Below, in pieces: positions 47,034 through 56,555 of a stretch of DNA of 64,000 bases. A program made the position numbers and the translations under genes. Position 1 is the stretch's first letter; every line of letters begins with the position of its first letter. The notes below the pieces were generated by a model. The model was given only the letters and a program-made list of their open reading frames with translations, had not been told where the DNA came from and made no database searches. This DNA comes from Pseudosulfitobacter sp. DSM 107133 (GTDB lineage: Bacteria > Pseudomonadota > Alphaproteobacteria > Rhodobacterales > Rhodobacteraceae): contig NZ_CP085154.1 of NCBI RefSeq assembly GCF_022788695.1, forward strand, positions 682,001 through 746,000. Direction: 5' to 3'.

Positions 47034-47498
47034 CTATGCTCCGCAAAAAATAATAGATGCGACGACTGCCAGGGAGATCAGAATCGCGAGATAAAAGATG
47101 GCAACGGACCAGCTGATTGCAATTCTGAGCGCGACACCGAAGTGGGACATGAATGCCGTTGCGTCCAGGGAGTAGGGCTCTACCTGCTCACCCGTTCTGA
47201 CCTTGTCGTAAAGCTTGCGATAGGCTCGTTCAATTCGGAGATACTGGGCGTCCATGAGCCAGAACATAAAGATTGGTATCAGGGCTGCGACAGCGTAGAA
47301 CACCGACGGTTCGCTGGAGCTTGCCAAAGCGGCGATGGCTGCACTACCGAAGGTGGCTGCCAAGGCCTTCAAGGTAAATGAGTTCGCGCCCATCCGAGTA
47401 ATGACACCCTGCAGCATGGTAAGGTGAGCAATCTTGATGCTTTCAAGATGTTCCGGCCCGTGGCTCGGCTCACTTTGTGGATTATCCTCTTGCGTCAT
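47034..47498 (-). CDS. Three-helix membrane protein, candidate effector
   Basis: This 154-residue protein has predicted membrane helices at about 41-60 (SFTLKALAATFGSAAIAALA), 65-83 (FYAVAALIPIFMFWLM) and 127-151, with a cytoplasmic helical segment AQYLRIERAYRKLYDKVR between. The N-terminal IKIAHLTMLQGVITRMGANS pattern resembles small membrane proteins I remember beside TIR genes (SLATT-like), but I cannot verify this. I start at the ATG at 47498, with an aggggcag ribosome site, 13 bases after the hsdR stop. A pore-forming or membrane-disrupting role is inferred from context. Confidence 0.78.
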   Translation of the reverse strand: MTQEDNPQSEPSHGPEHLESIKIAHLTMLQGVITRMGANSFTLKALAATFGSAAIAALASSSEPSVFYAVAALIPIFMFWLMDAQYLRIERAYRKLYDKVRTGEQVEPYSLDATAFMSHFGVALRIAISWSVAIFYLAILISLAVVASIIFCGA

Positions 47499-47511
47499 AA
47501 CTGCCCCTCGC

Positions 47512-50500
47512 TCACGCAAATTCCTTTGCCAACACTTCCGCCTGCTGCAGAACCTTTTTCACGGATTCTGCCTGAAGATCAGGCGGGAATCCGTGTTTCT
47601 TCAGGATCCTGCGGATCGTGACACGCATCTTCGTCCTGACATTCTGCTTGCGCCACCAGTCCACCGATGACGTTGCCTGCACGGCGTTCACCAACTCCTG
47701 GGCAATCACTCGCAATTCCTCATTGCCCATAAGATCACGCGCACTCTCGTTTTGCGCCAGAGCATCGTAAAAGGCGACTTCCTCGGCGGTCAGACCGTCC
47801 TCTGGCTGCTCCTGGAGTTGTCGCGCCATATCGATCATTTCCTTGATGACCTGCACCGCGTCGATGCTGCGGTTGTGATACCGCGCCATGGCGTCCTGCA
47901 GGCGCTTGGAGAACGCCTCGTTCTGCGTCCTGTTGGTCCGGGTGCGGGAGCGGATCTCGCCATTCAGAAGCTTTCTCAGGGCTTCTACAGCCAGGTTCTT
48001 GTGCGGCGTATTCTGCAAACCCAGAAGGAAGTCTTCTGACAGGACGCTGATATCCGGTTTGTCGATGCCGGCAGCCTCCAGGATGTCGATCACTTCCGTT
48101 GAGGCCACGGCGCGATTCAGCAGTTGGGAGATTGCCAATTCTGCGTCTTCGGCTGTGCGCGCCGTCCTGGTCGAAGCATCCATTTTGCGAATGGCGGACT
48201 GGATGGCGACGAAAAAGCCGACCTCATCCTTGGCAGCCGCGGCTTCGTGCGTCCCGGCGGCAATACGGAAGGCTTTAACCAATCCTGCGACGGCTTTCAT
48301 GAAGCGCTTCTTGGAGTCCTCGCGGTTCACCGCCTCCTTGCCGTCAACCTTCAAGGTGAGGGCATGCTCGATCGCAATGGGCAAGATCTTGATCCGGTCG
48401 GCCGCCGTCCCGTTCACCGCATCCATGTAGGGAACGGCGAAGAACATTCCGCGCATGATGTCGATCTGCGTATGCAGGGCATGGACTGCCTCATCCTGGC
48501 TGACGCCCGTTTGCTTCTGATCGGCATTCGAATAGTGTTTCAATGCCTTCTTCAGATCCGCCGCCAAGCCGATGTAATCCACGACAAGGCCGGCGGGTTT
48601 AGAGCCAAAGACCCTGTTGATCCGGGTGATGGCCTGCATGAGACCATGGCCCTTCATCGGCTTGTCCACGTAAAGCGTGTGCATGCAGGGGGCATCAAAG
48701 CCGGTCAGCCACATGTCGCGCACGATCACGAGCTTCAACTCATCCGAAGGGTCGCGATAGCGGGTGCGCAGAGTTTCAAGACGTGCTTTGGACCGGATGT
48801 GAGGTTGGAATTCCGCCGGGTCCTGGGCAGCACCAGTCATGACGACTTTGACAGCGCCCTTGGCATCTTCATCCGAATGCCAGTCAGGGCGTGCAGCCAC
48901 GATGCGTTCATAGACCTCGACACAAATCCGACGGGACATGCAGACGATCATCGCCTTGCCACCATCCATGGCCTCCAGGCGTGCATCGAAATGCGTCAGG
49001 ATGTCCTGGACGACCGCATCCAGACGGGGCTCGGCGCCGACGAGCTTTTCAAGCTGTGTCCACTTCGAAGACATTGCACCGCGGCTCGCCTCGTCGAACT
49101 CGACACCGTCCGCCTCGGCCTCCTCGATGATCTCTTCGAATTCGGCATCGACAATCTCGCCGATGTCCTCCGCCAATTCGATTTTGGCGACGCGGCCTTC
49201 ATAGTAAATCGGCACGGTTGCACCGTCCGATACCGCCTGGGCGATGTCATAGACATCGATGTAATCCCCGAAGACGGCTTGGGTGTCTGCTCCCACAAGG
49301 TCGATGGGCGTTCCGGTGAAGCCAACGTAGACCGCATTTGGCAGCGCCGTTCTCAGATGGTGGGCAAAGCCGTATTTGGTTTCACCGGTCTCCCTGTTCA
49401 CCTTGGCGTCGAACCCGTACTGAGACCGGTGGGCCTCGTCGGCAAAGACGATGACATTGGAGCGATCGGTCAGCTCGCCGAAGTCAATCTCCCCTTTCGG
49501 CGGGCGGAATTTCTGAATGGTGGCAAAGATCACCCCTCCCACCTGGCGGTCGGCAAGCTTCTTGCGAAGGTCAGGCACATCTTCGGCTTGAACCGGCACT
49601 TCCCCGAAGAGGGCTGCACAGCGCGAGAAGGTCGCGAAGAGCTGGTTGTCGAGATCGTTCCGGTCCGTGATCACCACAAGGGTCGGGTTCTCGAGCCGGG
49701 GATCGCGCATCAGGCGGCCGGCAAGGAAAGACATCAGAAGCGACTTTCCAGAGCCCTGGGTGTGCCACATGACACCACCGCGCCCATCCTCGCCTCGCGC
49801 GCCCAGAACGGCCTTCATACCCTTCCTGACGGCATGGAACTGATGGTAGCCGGCAATCTTCTTGATCGGGCCTTTGCCCTCGTCCTCGAATACAGTGCAG
49901 AACCTCATCATCTCGAGGATGACATCCTGGTTGAGCAGGCCCTCCATCAAAGTCTGAAGAGCAAGAGCAGTTCCATCCTCGACCAGCGTTTCGCCATCGA
50001 CGGTGCGCCAACGCATGAAGCGATCGAAGTTGGCCGAAAGAGAGGCGTAGCGAGCGGTCACCCCCTCGGAGATGACGTTTATCGCGTTGGTGCGGAACAG
50101 ATCCGGCACCTGGGACTTGTAGGTCTCGATCTGGTTGAAGGCGCCTTTCAGGCTGCCGGTTTCAGTCCCTTTCAGCTCGATCACGATGATCGGCAGGCCG
50201 TTGAGGAAGATGATCACGTCGGGCCGACGGGCAGATTTGCCCACCACCTCGAACTGATTGACCACAAGCCAGTCGTTGTCGGTGTTTTCCCAATCCACGA
50301 TACGCGCGACGTCGTTCTTCTGCTCTCCCCATTCGAACCAGGATACGGGCACGCCTCCGACGATCACATCATGGATACGGCGGTTCTCTGACAGAAGATC
50401 GCCCGCGAACTTGGTGTCGCGGATTTCGTTGATCGCCGTACGGACCGCGTCATCGGGCAAATGCGGGTTCAAGCTGCGGATCGCGGCCTCCAGCCGGCCG

Positions 50501-50643
50501 AGGATCAGCACGTCATGGAAGCTGTCACGAACGGGATCGTCGGCTTCGGGTGAAAGGGCCGAGCCATGAAGATAGGTGAAGCCGAGGCCTTGGAGTTCGC
50601 CCAAGGCCCATTGTTCAAGGTCGTCTTCGGATGCAAAGGCCAT
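47512..50643 (-). CDS. hsdR: Type I restriction enzyme, R subunit
   Basis: This 1,043-residue motor and nuclease subunit cleaves DNA at a distance from unmodified sites. The N-terminal PD-(D/E)xK nuclease has [20 protein letters not shown] (D142, E156, K158). The SF2 translocase has Walker [11 protein letters not shown] (297-301), DEAHRSQ (402-405), FTGTPIDLV, and motif VI near [13 protein letters not shown] helical C-terminal domain follows. Its start overlaps the hsdS stop. Complete and apparently active. Confidence 0.96.
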   Translation of the reverse strand: MAFASEDDLEQWALGELQGLGFTYLHGSALSPEADDPVRDSFHDVLILGRLEAAIRSLNPHLPDDAVRTAINEIRDTKFAGDLLSENRRIHDVIVGGVPVSWFEWGEQKNDVARIVDWENTDNDWLVVNQFEVVGKSARRPDVIIFLNGLPIIVIELKGTETGSLKGAFNQIETYKSQVPDLFRTNAINVISEGVTARYASLSANFDRFMRWRTVDGETLVEDGTALALQTLMEGLLNQDVILEMMRFCTVFEDEGKGPIKKIAGYHQFHAVRKGMKAVLGARGEDGRGGVMWHTQGSGKSLLMSFLAGRLMRDPRLENPTLVVITDRNDLDNQLFATFSRCAALFGEVPVQAEDVPDLRKKLADRQVGGVIFATIQKFRPPKGEIDFGELTDRSNVIVFADEAHRSQYGFDAKVNRETGETKYGFAHHLRTALPNAVYVGFTGTPIDLVGADTQAVFGDYIDVYDIAQAVSDGATVPIYYEGRVAKIELAEDIGEIVDAEFEEIIEEAEADGVEFDEASRGAMSSKWTQLEKLVGAEPRLDAVVQDILTHFDARLEAMDGGKAMIVCMSRRICVEVYERIVAARPDWHSDEDAKGAVKVVMTGAAQDPAEFQPHIRSKARLETLRTRYRDPSDELKLVIVRDMWLTGFDAPCMHTLYVDKPMKGHGLMQAITRINRVFGSKPAGLVVDYIGLAADLKKALKHYSNADQKQTGVSQDEAVHALHTQIDIMRGMFFAVPYMDAVNGTAADRIKILPIAIEHALTLKVDGKEAVNREDSKKRFMKAVAGLVKAFRIAAGTHEAAAAKDEVGFFVAIQSAIRKMDASTRTARTAEDAELAISQLLNRAVASTEVIDILEAAGIDKPDISVLSEDFLLGLQNTPHKNLAVEALRKLLNGEIRSRTRTNRTQNEAFSKRLQDAMARYHNRSIDAVQVIKEMIDMARQLQEQPEDGLTAEEVAFYDALAQNESARDLMGNEELRVIAQELVNAVQATSSVDWWRKQNVRTKMRVTIRRILKKHGFPPDLQAESVKKVLQQAEVLAKEFA

Positions 50644-51851
50644 CAGGCAACCTCCTCGATATGTTCACGGGCTTCGCCTACACGGATTTCGCCGGACATG
50701 AGTTTGGGAAGGAGGGTGTCACGGAGGTAGGCGAGGGTTTGGCTTTGTGCCTTTGATGCTTCAATCATCCCTATCAACGGCGCTACCAATTCCTGGAAAG
50801 CAGTGCGCACATCATGACTGGACAATACCACCGGCTGGGACGCAACAACATCTGGTCTAACTGCAGGGTACGCCCCTCCATCCGCGAGATTGGCTAAGGC
50901 GTCGATGGTGTCAGTGTCCGTTGCAGATAGATAGACCAATGCAACATCGGCAGTGTCCGTAGGTCGGAGAACTGCGAAACCAGTACTACCCGTCAATCCA
51001 ACTTTTCCAATATATGAATACGATCCGTTCCCGGGTCTTACCGTTCCCACAATTGTATCTTGTTCCCGAAGTAGCATTCGCGCCCGAGATGGTGCTTCCT
51101 CCCAAGAATACTGCGTTGTCGTTTCGATAATGCCCCATTTCGTGTTTGAGAGGTCGACATATTCGACAGCATCCGGGTGGCTCTTTTTCGTGTGTTTTTC
51201 AGGATTAAGTTGGGCAATGTCGCCTATGCAGCCCCGTTCCCAGCCCTCCGGCAGCCCGTCCTCCCCAAACCGATCAGGGAAGAGCGCGGCGGTGGCCTCG
51301 TCCATGAAGGCGGGTTGGAGGCCTTCCATTTTGGCATGCACGGGATCGAAATCGACAAACCAAGACCGATAAAGGCTGCGCGCCATCTCTTCGAGAGTGG
51401 CCGACATGCGGCGGTTCAGCTCGATCTTGTCGTCGAGGGCGCCGAGGATGGAGGCGATTACCAGCCGTTCACTGGGACTGGGCACGGGCAACTCAACAGC
51501 TTTGAGTGCGGTTTGGTTGATCAGTGGTTGCCCTGACCCGGAACGCAGATCATGCAGATCTTGGCATGACATTGCATAGTACCAGAAACGGGACTCGTTC
51601 TCAGTTTTTGCCGTCGCTTTGATTGCGTTATCAGTAACCCAACACGGCTCTTTCGAAAAATGAATGCTCCCGCAATACGATCCGACACGACCAATGACTG
51701 AAGTATGTGCGGGTGAGTTTGTGATGTCTGAAAATCCAATCAGGCCGTTTGAGCCGTAGACCGGAAATCCTCCTTCTAAGTCACGTTCTGGAGATGTTTT
51801 TCCATTGCTGAAATTTACATGCTCACCAAGAATGCTGCGGGGGTATGTCAT
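50643..51851 (-). CDS. hsdS: Type I restriction enzyme, S (specificity) subunit
   Basis: This 402-residue subunit determines the recognition sequence through two target-recognition domains. The first (about 1-150) ends in the helical repeat [30 protein letters not shown], and the second (about 200-370) ends in the matching helix [29 protein letters not shown]. It overlaps hsdM by four bases and hsdR by one. Confidence 0.95.
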   Translation of the reverse strand: MTYPRSILGEHVNFSNGKTSPERDLEGGFPVYGSNGLIGFSDITNSPAHTSVIGRVGSYCGSIHFSKEPCWVTDNAIKATAKTENESRFWYYAMSCQDLHDLRSGSGQPLINQTALKAVELPVPSPSERLVIASILGALDDKIELNRRMSATLEEMARSLYRSWFVDFDPVHAKMEGLQPAFMDEATAALFPDRFGEDGLPEGWERGCIGDIAQLNPEKHTKKSHPDAVEYVDLSNTKWGIIETTTQYSWEEAPSRARMLLREQDTIVGTVRPGNGSYSYIGKVGLTGSTGFAVLRPTDTADVALVYLSATDTDTIDALANLADGGAYPAVRPDVVASQPVVLSSHDVRTAFQELVAPLIGMIEASKAQSQTLAYLRDTLLPKLMSGEIRVGEAREHIEEVA

Positions 51852-53374
51852 ACCATTTCCCCCAGCTTCGCCTCGATCTCGGCCTCCAGCCGCCGCCCTT
51901 CTGCGAACTGCTCCCGCAGATCGCCCATCAGACGCTCGAACTTTTCCTCAAATGGCTCACCGTCATCCTCGACCGCCCCCGCGCCAACATAGCGGCCCGG
52001 CGTCATGACGAAGTTGTGTTTGCGGATCTCCTCCATGTCAGCCGAGGCACAGAACCCCGGCTCATCGACATACATTCCGGCCGATTTTTCACCGCGCCAC
52101 GCATGGTAGGTATCGGCGATCTTCTTGATCTCGTCGTCGGAAAGCTCTTTTTGCTTGCGCGATCCGGGCACCAGGGCGCCCATCCTGCGGGCGTCGATAA
52201 AGAGCACCTCGCCGCGACGATCACGCAGCTTCTCCCCATTGGCGGTGCCGTTGGATTTGTCCTTGGCGAGGATCCAGATACAGGCGGGGATCTGCGTTCC
52301 GAAGAAGAGTTGCCCTGGCAGAGCCACCACGGCATCCACCGCATCGCCCTGCACCATGGCCTGACGGATGTCGCCCTCACCTGACTGCATGGACGACATC
52401 GACCCATTAGCCATGACCACACCGCCAATGCCGTTGGCCGACAGGTGATGATGGATATGCTGCATCCATGCGAAGTTCGCGTTGCCCACCGGCGGGGAGC
52501 CGAAGGCCCACCGCTGATCCTCGCGCAGCATATCACCGTTCCAATCCGAGATATTGAACGGCGGATTGGCAAGGATGAAGTCGAAACGATCATCCGGGAA
52601 GGCGTTTTTCAACAGCGTGCCTTCGGAGTTCCAACGGATATCACCAAAGATCCCGCGAATGGCGAGGTTCATCCGTGCCAGGCGGAAGGTGGCAGGGTTG
52701 CGTTCCTGCCCGTAGACTGCGATGTCATCCACCCGTCCCTGATGGGCAGAGATGAACTTTTCCGACTGGACGAAGAAACCACCGGAGCCACAGCAGGGGT
52801 CATAGACGCGGCCATAGGTGGGTTCCATCATCTCGACCATGATGGAGACGATGGAGCGCGGGGTGTAGAACTCGCCGCCGCGCTTGCCCTCGGATGTCGC
52901 GAACTCGCCGATGAAGTATTCGTAGATGCGACCGATCAGGTCGAAGTCCGACCGGGTGCCATGCAGTTGCAGGTTGGTAAACATCTCGATCAGGCCAGTG
53001 ACGATAGACCGGTCGAGATCAGCCTTGCCATAGACTTTCGGAAGGGCATCCTTCAGCGTAGGGTTCGACTTCTCGATCTCGCGCATGGCGTCATCGACCT
53101 GCACGCCGATGTCGTTTGCCTTGGCATTGGCCGCCAGACGTGACCAACGGGCCTTTTCTGGAACCCAGAAGATGTTTTCAGCGGCGTATTCCTCGGGGTC
53201 TTCCAGATCGATATACTCGTCTTTGGAGAACTCTTCGCGTTTCGCTTCGAAGGCCGCCGAGACGTAGCGCAGGAAGATCAGGCCCAGGGCCACGTGCTTA
53301 TACTCACCGGGATCCATGGCACCGCGCATCTTGTCCGCTGCAGCAAAGAGGGTCTTTTCGATCTTGTCAGCCAT
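51848..53374 (-). CDS. hsdM: Type I restriction enzyme, M (methyltransferase) subunit
   Basis: This 508-residue N6-adenine methyltransferase protects host DNA. The N-terminal HsdM_N helical domain is followed by the methylase with SAM motif I DPCCGSGGF (192-200), and catalytic motif IV NPPF (270-273). Helical region GEFYTPRSIVSIMVEMM is typical. All catalytic residues are present, in contrast to the methylase-like protein encoded just upstream. Confidence 0.96.
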   Translation of the reverse strand: MADKIEKTLFAAADKMRGAMDPGEYKHVALGLIFLRYVSAAFEAKREEFSKDEYIDLEDPEEYAAENIFWVPEKARWSRLAANAKANDIGVQVDDAMREIEKSNPTLKDALPKVYGKADLDRSIVTGLIEMFTNLQLHGTRSDFDLIGRIYEYFIGEFATSEGKRGGEFYTPRSIVSIMVEMMEPTYGRVYDPCCGSGGFFVQSEKFISAHQGRVDDIAVYGQERNPATFRLARMNLAIRGIFGDIRWNSEGTLLKNAFPDDRFDFILANPPFNISDWNGDMLREDQRWAFGSPPVGNANFAWMQHIHHHLSANGIGGVVMANGSMSSMQSGEGDIRQAMVQGDAVDAVVALPGQLFFGTQIPACIWILAKDKSNGTANGEKLRDRRGEVLFIDARRMGALVPGSRKQKELSDDEIKKIADTYHAWRGEKSAGMYVDEPGFCASADMEEIRKHNFVMTPGRYVGAGAVEDDGEPFEEKFERLMGDLREQFAEGRRLEAEIEAKLGEMV

Positions 53375-53501
53375 TTTACCTATATGTCTTTCTTATTTCT
53401 GCAATTTATTGCTGGCCCAAATCCACAGTCCGGCGTTTCCATGTTCAATGTAGGGGTACTCGCTGATAGATTGAAATGCCCCATCTGCAAGAAACTGTGG
53501 A

Positions 53502-55238
53502 TTATGAATCCTTTATTGGGTTTGAGCGGTTCAGTAGACGATGCGGCCAACCTCGGCCCCGCACATCCACCAGTTTCATTTTCAGCGTATCAATCCGATT
53601 GAAGATGGCTTGCCTCTCGGCAAAGCTTTCCTCAATTGCCCGAACGGTTTTCTCATCAGGCACTGGAATGGCGAAGCTTTTGAGGTCCTTCATCGCGATC
53701 GTCTGGATGGCAGCGCCGCCGGCGATCGACTTGATGTAATCCTGGACGGTGTCGTTCGAGAGATACTCGTAAAGCGCCAAGCTGCTCATGTTCACGCGCT
53801 TCTTCGGGCGGAGGATCATCAGAGACTGACCAGCCGTCCAGATCGTCTTTTCCCCTTCACGCGGGACATCATTGGGCACCAGGCCCACGACACCGACGGT
53901 GCCTTTGATCGACAGGAGCACATCACCAGGGCGGAGTTGTTGATTGAAGGCCTTGTTGTACTTCGCCCGATCTACGGTGATTTCTCGCTTGGGAGTTGAG
54001 ATGAAGCCTCGTTCATTCACGTCGCCGGGTGCGGCCTCGAATAACTTGTATTCTCCCTCCTCGTCGGCAGAGATCGTGACTGGGCGGACCAGGTCAACCG
54101 CCTCCGAGAGCTCGGCTACATCGCATTGGGCGAGCAGCGCATCGATTTGTTCACGCGTGCCGACGTTCAGATATCGCTCCGGCACGAGAACGGTGTTGTT
54201 TTCGATGATCTCGTCGCGTGTCACATCCCGTGCGAGTGTCCTGTCATCCGGTGCCTCGCCCTTCAGGATGTCGCTCCACGAGACGTCATCCAGAATTTCT
54301 GCGCGACCGCGCCGGCCTTTCTGAGACAGTGTTCCGTGCCCCAGATCAATGAAGCGCACGGCATTGGAAGTCGCATCTGCGGCAGAGATGACAAGAAGGC
54401 TGGTTTTGACCCAGGTATTGGCAAATATCATGCCCGACGGTACACCCATGACGGCCTGCAACCGGCCGCTGTCGAGAAGGGCGCGTCTGGCAACTGGCTC
54501 AGTCCCAACCATGCGGAACAATTCGCCCTCTGGAACGCACAGGATCACGCGACCGCGGGTGTTCTCGATGGCATCTGCAATTGAGACGGTTTCAACATTG
54601 AGACGAGCTTTCCGCCCTTCTTCGAGCCCCAGAAGCCCGAGTGTACGATTGGGAACGGTTGCCAGGTGCTTGATCGGCATCATGAATGGGGGAAGCACGA
54701 CCTCAACATCTGCGTCGCCAGATACCTTGCGTTCCCAAGGCCATGCGAGCTCGACCGTGATGATGTCCTCCAGGTCAAGCGCCGTAGCCATGTCCCGCAT
54801 CAACTGGCATTCTCTCTCATTGATCCAGGTGAACCGGACGCTCGGGGTTTTCCCTGCAAGTGACATGCGGTGTGCATAGGTGAGGCAGGGTACGAAACTT
54901 GCCACATGGGAGAAACGCACGCTCATCGCGCCATCGATCATGTCGATGATCTGCTCTACCGCTTCCTCGCGGAGCCAGCCAAGATCAGTTCGCTCCGCCG
55001 CGGGAGACGCGAAGAAGCTGGTCAGGGTGCGAAAGCGTTCCACCGGCTCCAGGGCCAGGAGGGCCTTCGCGGACCCTTCGAGGAGCGGCAGAACCTCCCT
55101 GTGGCGGGGCTGGCTGACTGTGATTTCGTCCAACGATCCGCCGGACTTCAGTTTAGCGGTTATGGCGACGAGAAGCGCGTAGGCCTCTTCGGGTCGCATG
55201 GCGTCACGCGTTTGGTGGAGTAGGTCTTGGATTTTCAT
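53502..55238 (-). CDS. Methylase-like / HsdS-like fusion protein lacking methylase catalytic motifs
   Basis: This 578-residue protein joins an HsdM-like N-terminal half with an HsdS-like target-recognition domain. The methylase-derived part shows GRVILCVPEGELFRMVG and GRLQAVMGVPSGMIFANTWVK, which match late methylase motifs. Motif IV, however, reads LPPF at 182-185 (VEVVLPPFMM) instead of NPPF/Y, and there is no GxG-type SAM loop in the expected place. The C-terminal part (about 340-570) has the TRD pattern LRPGDVLLSIKGTVGVVGLV and ALYEYLSNDTVQDYIKSI. It is probably a DNA-binding, non-catalytic protein. The start codon is 20 bases after a DUF4258-like gene. Confidence 0.8.
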   Translation of the reverse strand: MKIQDLLHQTRDAMRPEEAYALLVAITAKLKSGGSLDEITVSQPRHREVLPLLEGSAKALLALEPVERFRTLTSFFASPAAERTDLGWLREEAVEQIIDMIDGAMSVRFSHVASFVPCLTYAHRMSLAGKTPSVRFTWINERECQLMRDMATALDLEDIITVELAWPWERKVSGDADVEVVLPPFMMPIKHLATVPNRTLGLLGLEEGRKARLNVETVSIADAIENTRGRVILCVPEGELFRMVGTEPVARRALLDSGRLQAVMGVPSGMIFANTWVKTSLLVISAADATSNAVRFIDLGHGTLSQKGRRGRAEILDDVSWSDILKGEAPDDRTLARDVTRDEIIENNTVLVPERYLNVGTREQIDALLAQCDVAELSEAVDLVRPVTISADEEGEYKLFEAAPGDVNERGFISTPKREITVDRAKYNKAFNQQLRPGDVLLSIKGTVGVVGLVPNDVPREGEKTIWTAGQSLMILRPKKRVNMSSLALYEYLSNDTVQDYIKSIAGGAAIQTIAMKDLKSFAIPVPDEKTVRAIEESFAERQAIFNRIDTLKMKLVDVRGRGWPHRLLNRSNPIKDS

Positions 55239-55258
55239 GCTTACCTCAGAGGTAGGGC

Positions 55259-55534
55259 TTAACTATTTTTGGCGAGCTTAGCGTTAAAGCTGTTCTTGTG
55301 GTAGGCCGTAATCAGGTGGTCGCCATCTGCCACCACAACGATGCCGCCCTTCTTACGGGCGTCCGAGAGCATCTTCAGCCTGCGCTGAAGGTCACTCATT
55401 TCTTTGTCGATGATTTTCGAAGAGAGGACGAACCTGTCGCCATCTATGTCGCCGAGGTCGAGTGTTAGGTCGATCAGGTCCTTGCGGATGCCGCGCTGGT
55501 TCATCCTGGTGGTGATGTGGTGGGTCAGGTGCAT
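55259..55534 (-). CDS. DUF4258-like protein (RelE/BECR-fold candidate)
   Basis: This 91-residue protein starts MHLTHHITTRMNQRGIRKDL and contains GDRFVLSSKIIDKEMSDLQR and IVVVADGDHLITAYHK. The HxxxRxxQRGI opening and the final AYHK are typical of DUF4258 proteins, a family related to RelE-like toxins. Toxicity is not established. It is the first gene of the eight-gene minus-strand run and may be coupled to the pseudo-methylase gene 20 bases on. Confidence 0.68.
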   Translation of the reverse strand: MHLTHHITTRMNQRGIRKDLIDLTLDLGDIDGDRFVLSSKIIDKEMSDLQRRLKMLSDARKKGGIVVVADGDHLITAYHKNSFNAKLAKNS

Positions 55535-55810
55535 GTGGTGCCTCCAAGGCTCATGAGGCATGTATAAAGCGAACCTCTCTTTGTTGTCAAGGCAAAAATC
55601 AATAGTCAGGATTTAACTAAATTTTGTGAGGGCAATTATGTAGGCGCCGAAACTGGCAGTTCTTGCTGCGAGAGTGGGCAGCTTTGACGCGATCCGGCGG
55701 GTTAACTGAATCCGCTTTGCCCGGTCGCAGTAGGCGGCTCTGACACAAGGGATCTATTGACGTGCCGTCTGTCGTGGATTTCAAGGTGCGAGCAGAAGGA
55801 GAACGTATTG

Positions 55811-56251
55811 ATGGTCGGAGAAAAAGACATCCAGGACAAACTGGCAAAGCTTGAGACGCTGTTTGCACGGGGTGCTACAGCAGGCGAACGCGCGGCGGCG
55901 GGTGCGGCGCGCGATCGCCTACAGGCCTGGATCGACATTGAGCGAGGCGGAGAGGGTGAAGCCGAGACCGAACTGCAGTATTCGCTTCCGGATGTCTGGT
56001 CGGTCCGGATATTTGTGGCGCTCTGCCGCAAGCATGACATCAAGCCTTATCGCTATCCTCGGCAACGACGCACAACAGTGATGGTCCGAGTAAATCAATC
56101 AACCTTCGAGAGCACCGTTGGAGAGGAGTTCCGCATACTGCACAGGGAACTTACCACATATTTCGGCGATATGGTCGATCACCTAATTGCTGATGTCATG
56201 AAGTCGGATGGCGACGACGAGACACTTGAGCAGCGTAAGCTGTCCCGCTGA
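55811..56251 (+). CDS. DUF2786-like protein
   Basis: This 146-residue protein opens with EKDIQDKLAKLETLFARGAT, AGERAAAGAARDRLQAW, a helix pair like the N-terminus of DUF2786, and continues with a mixed region with LPDVWSVRIFVALCRKHDIKPYRYPRQRRTT. No enzymatic motif. An aaggag ribosome site lies ahead of the ATG. It is divergent from the defence operon across about 280 bases and might regulate it; that is inference. Confidence 0.7.
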   Translation: MVGEKDIQDKLAKLETLFARGATAGERAAAGAARDRLQAWIDIERGGEGEAETELQYSLPDVWSVRIFVALCRKHDIKPYRYPRQRRTTVMVRVNQSTFESTVGEEFRILHRELTTYFGDMVDHLIADVMKSDGDDETLEQRKLSR

Positions 56252-56555
56252 TACGGCGCGCTGGGTCTGTAACTGCGGTTCGATATCACGCAACAGACCC
56301 GGAACGGGGTCTCCTATTTCAGCCTCAATACAACCTCTTACCCCGCCGCTCCTCAGTTGGCATCGGCCGCAGCCCCGTGAGAGCTGCGGCTCATACTTCC
56401 ATTCTGCAAAGCATTGTTGCGAGGAAGTTCTCAAGCCTGTGGATACCGTCTTTCGAGTTAAGTTCCGCCATGTTGTGAAGGTAGGCGAAATGCACCATTG
56501 GCATTGGGGCCGCAAATGGGCCTCGCTGCTTCTAGTTTGCTGCGAAGCCCAATGC
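56252..56555. other. Gene-free stretch between convergent genes
   Basis: About 300 bases between two converging unknown genes. I see no gene, RNA or clear terminator in it. Confidence 0.4.

Noticed and set aside
48124..50391. A 755-codon plus-strand open frame opposite hsdR
   Set aside because: Its sequence shows no domain, is rich in His/Gly/Asp as typical for antisense of GC-rich genes, and hsdR motifs on the other strand are complete.
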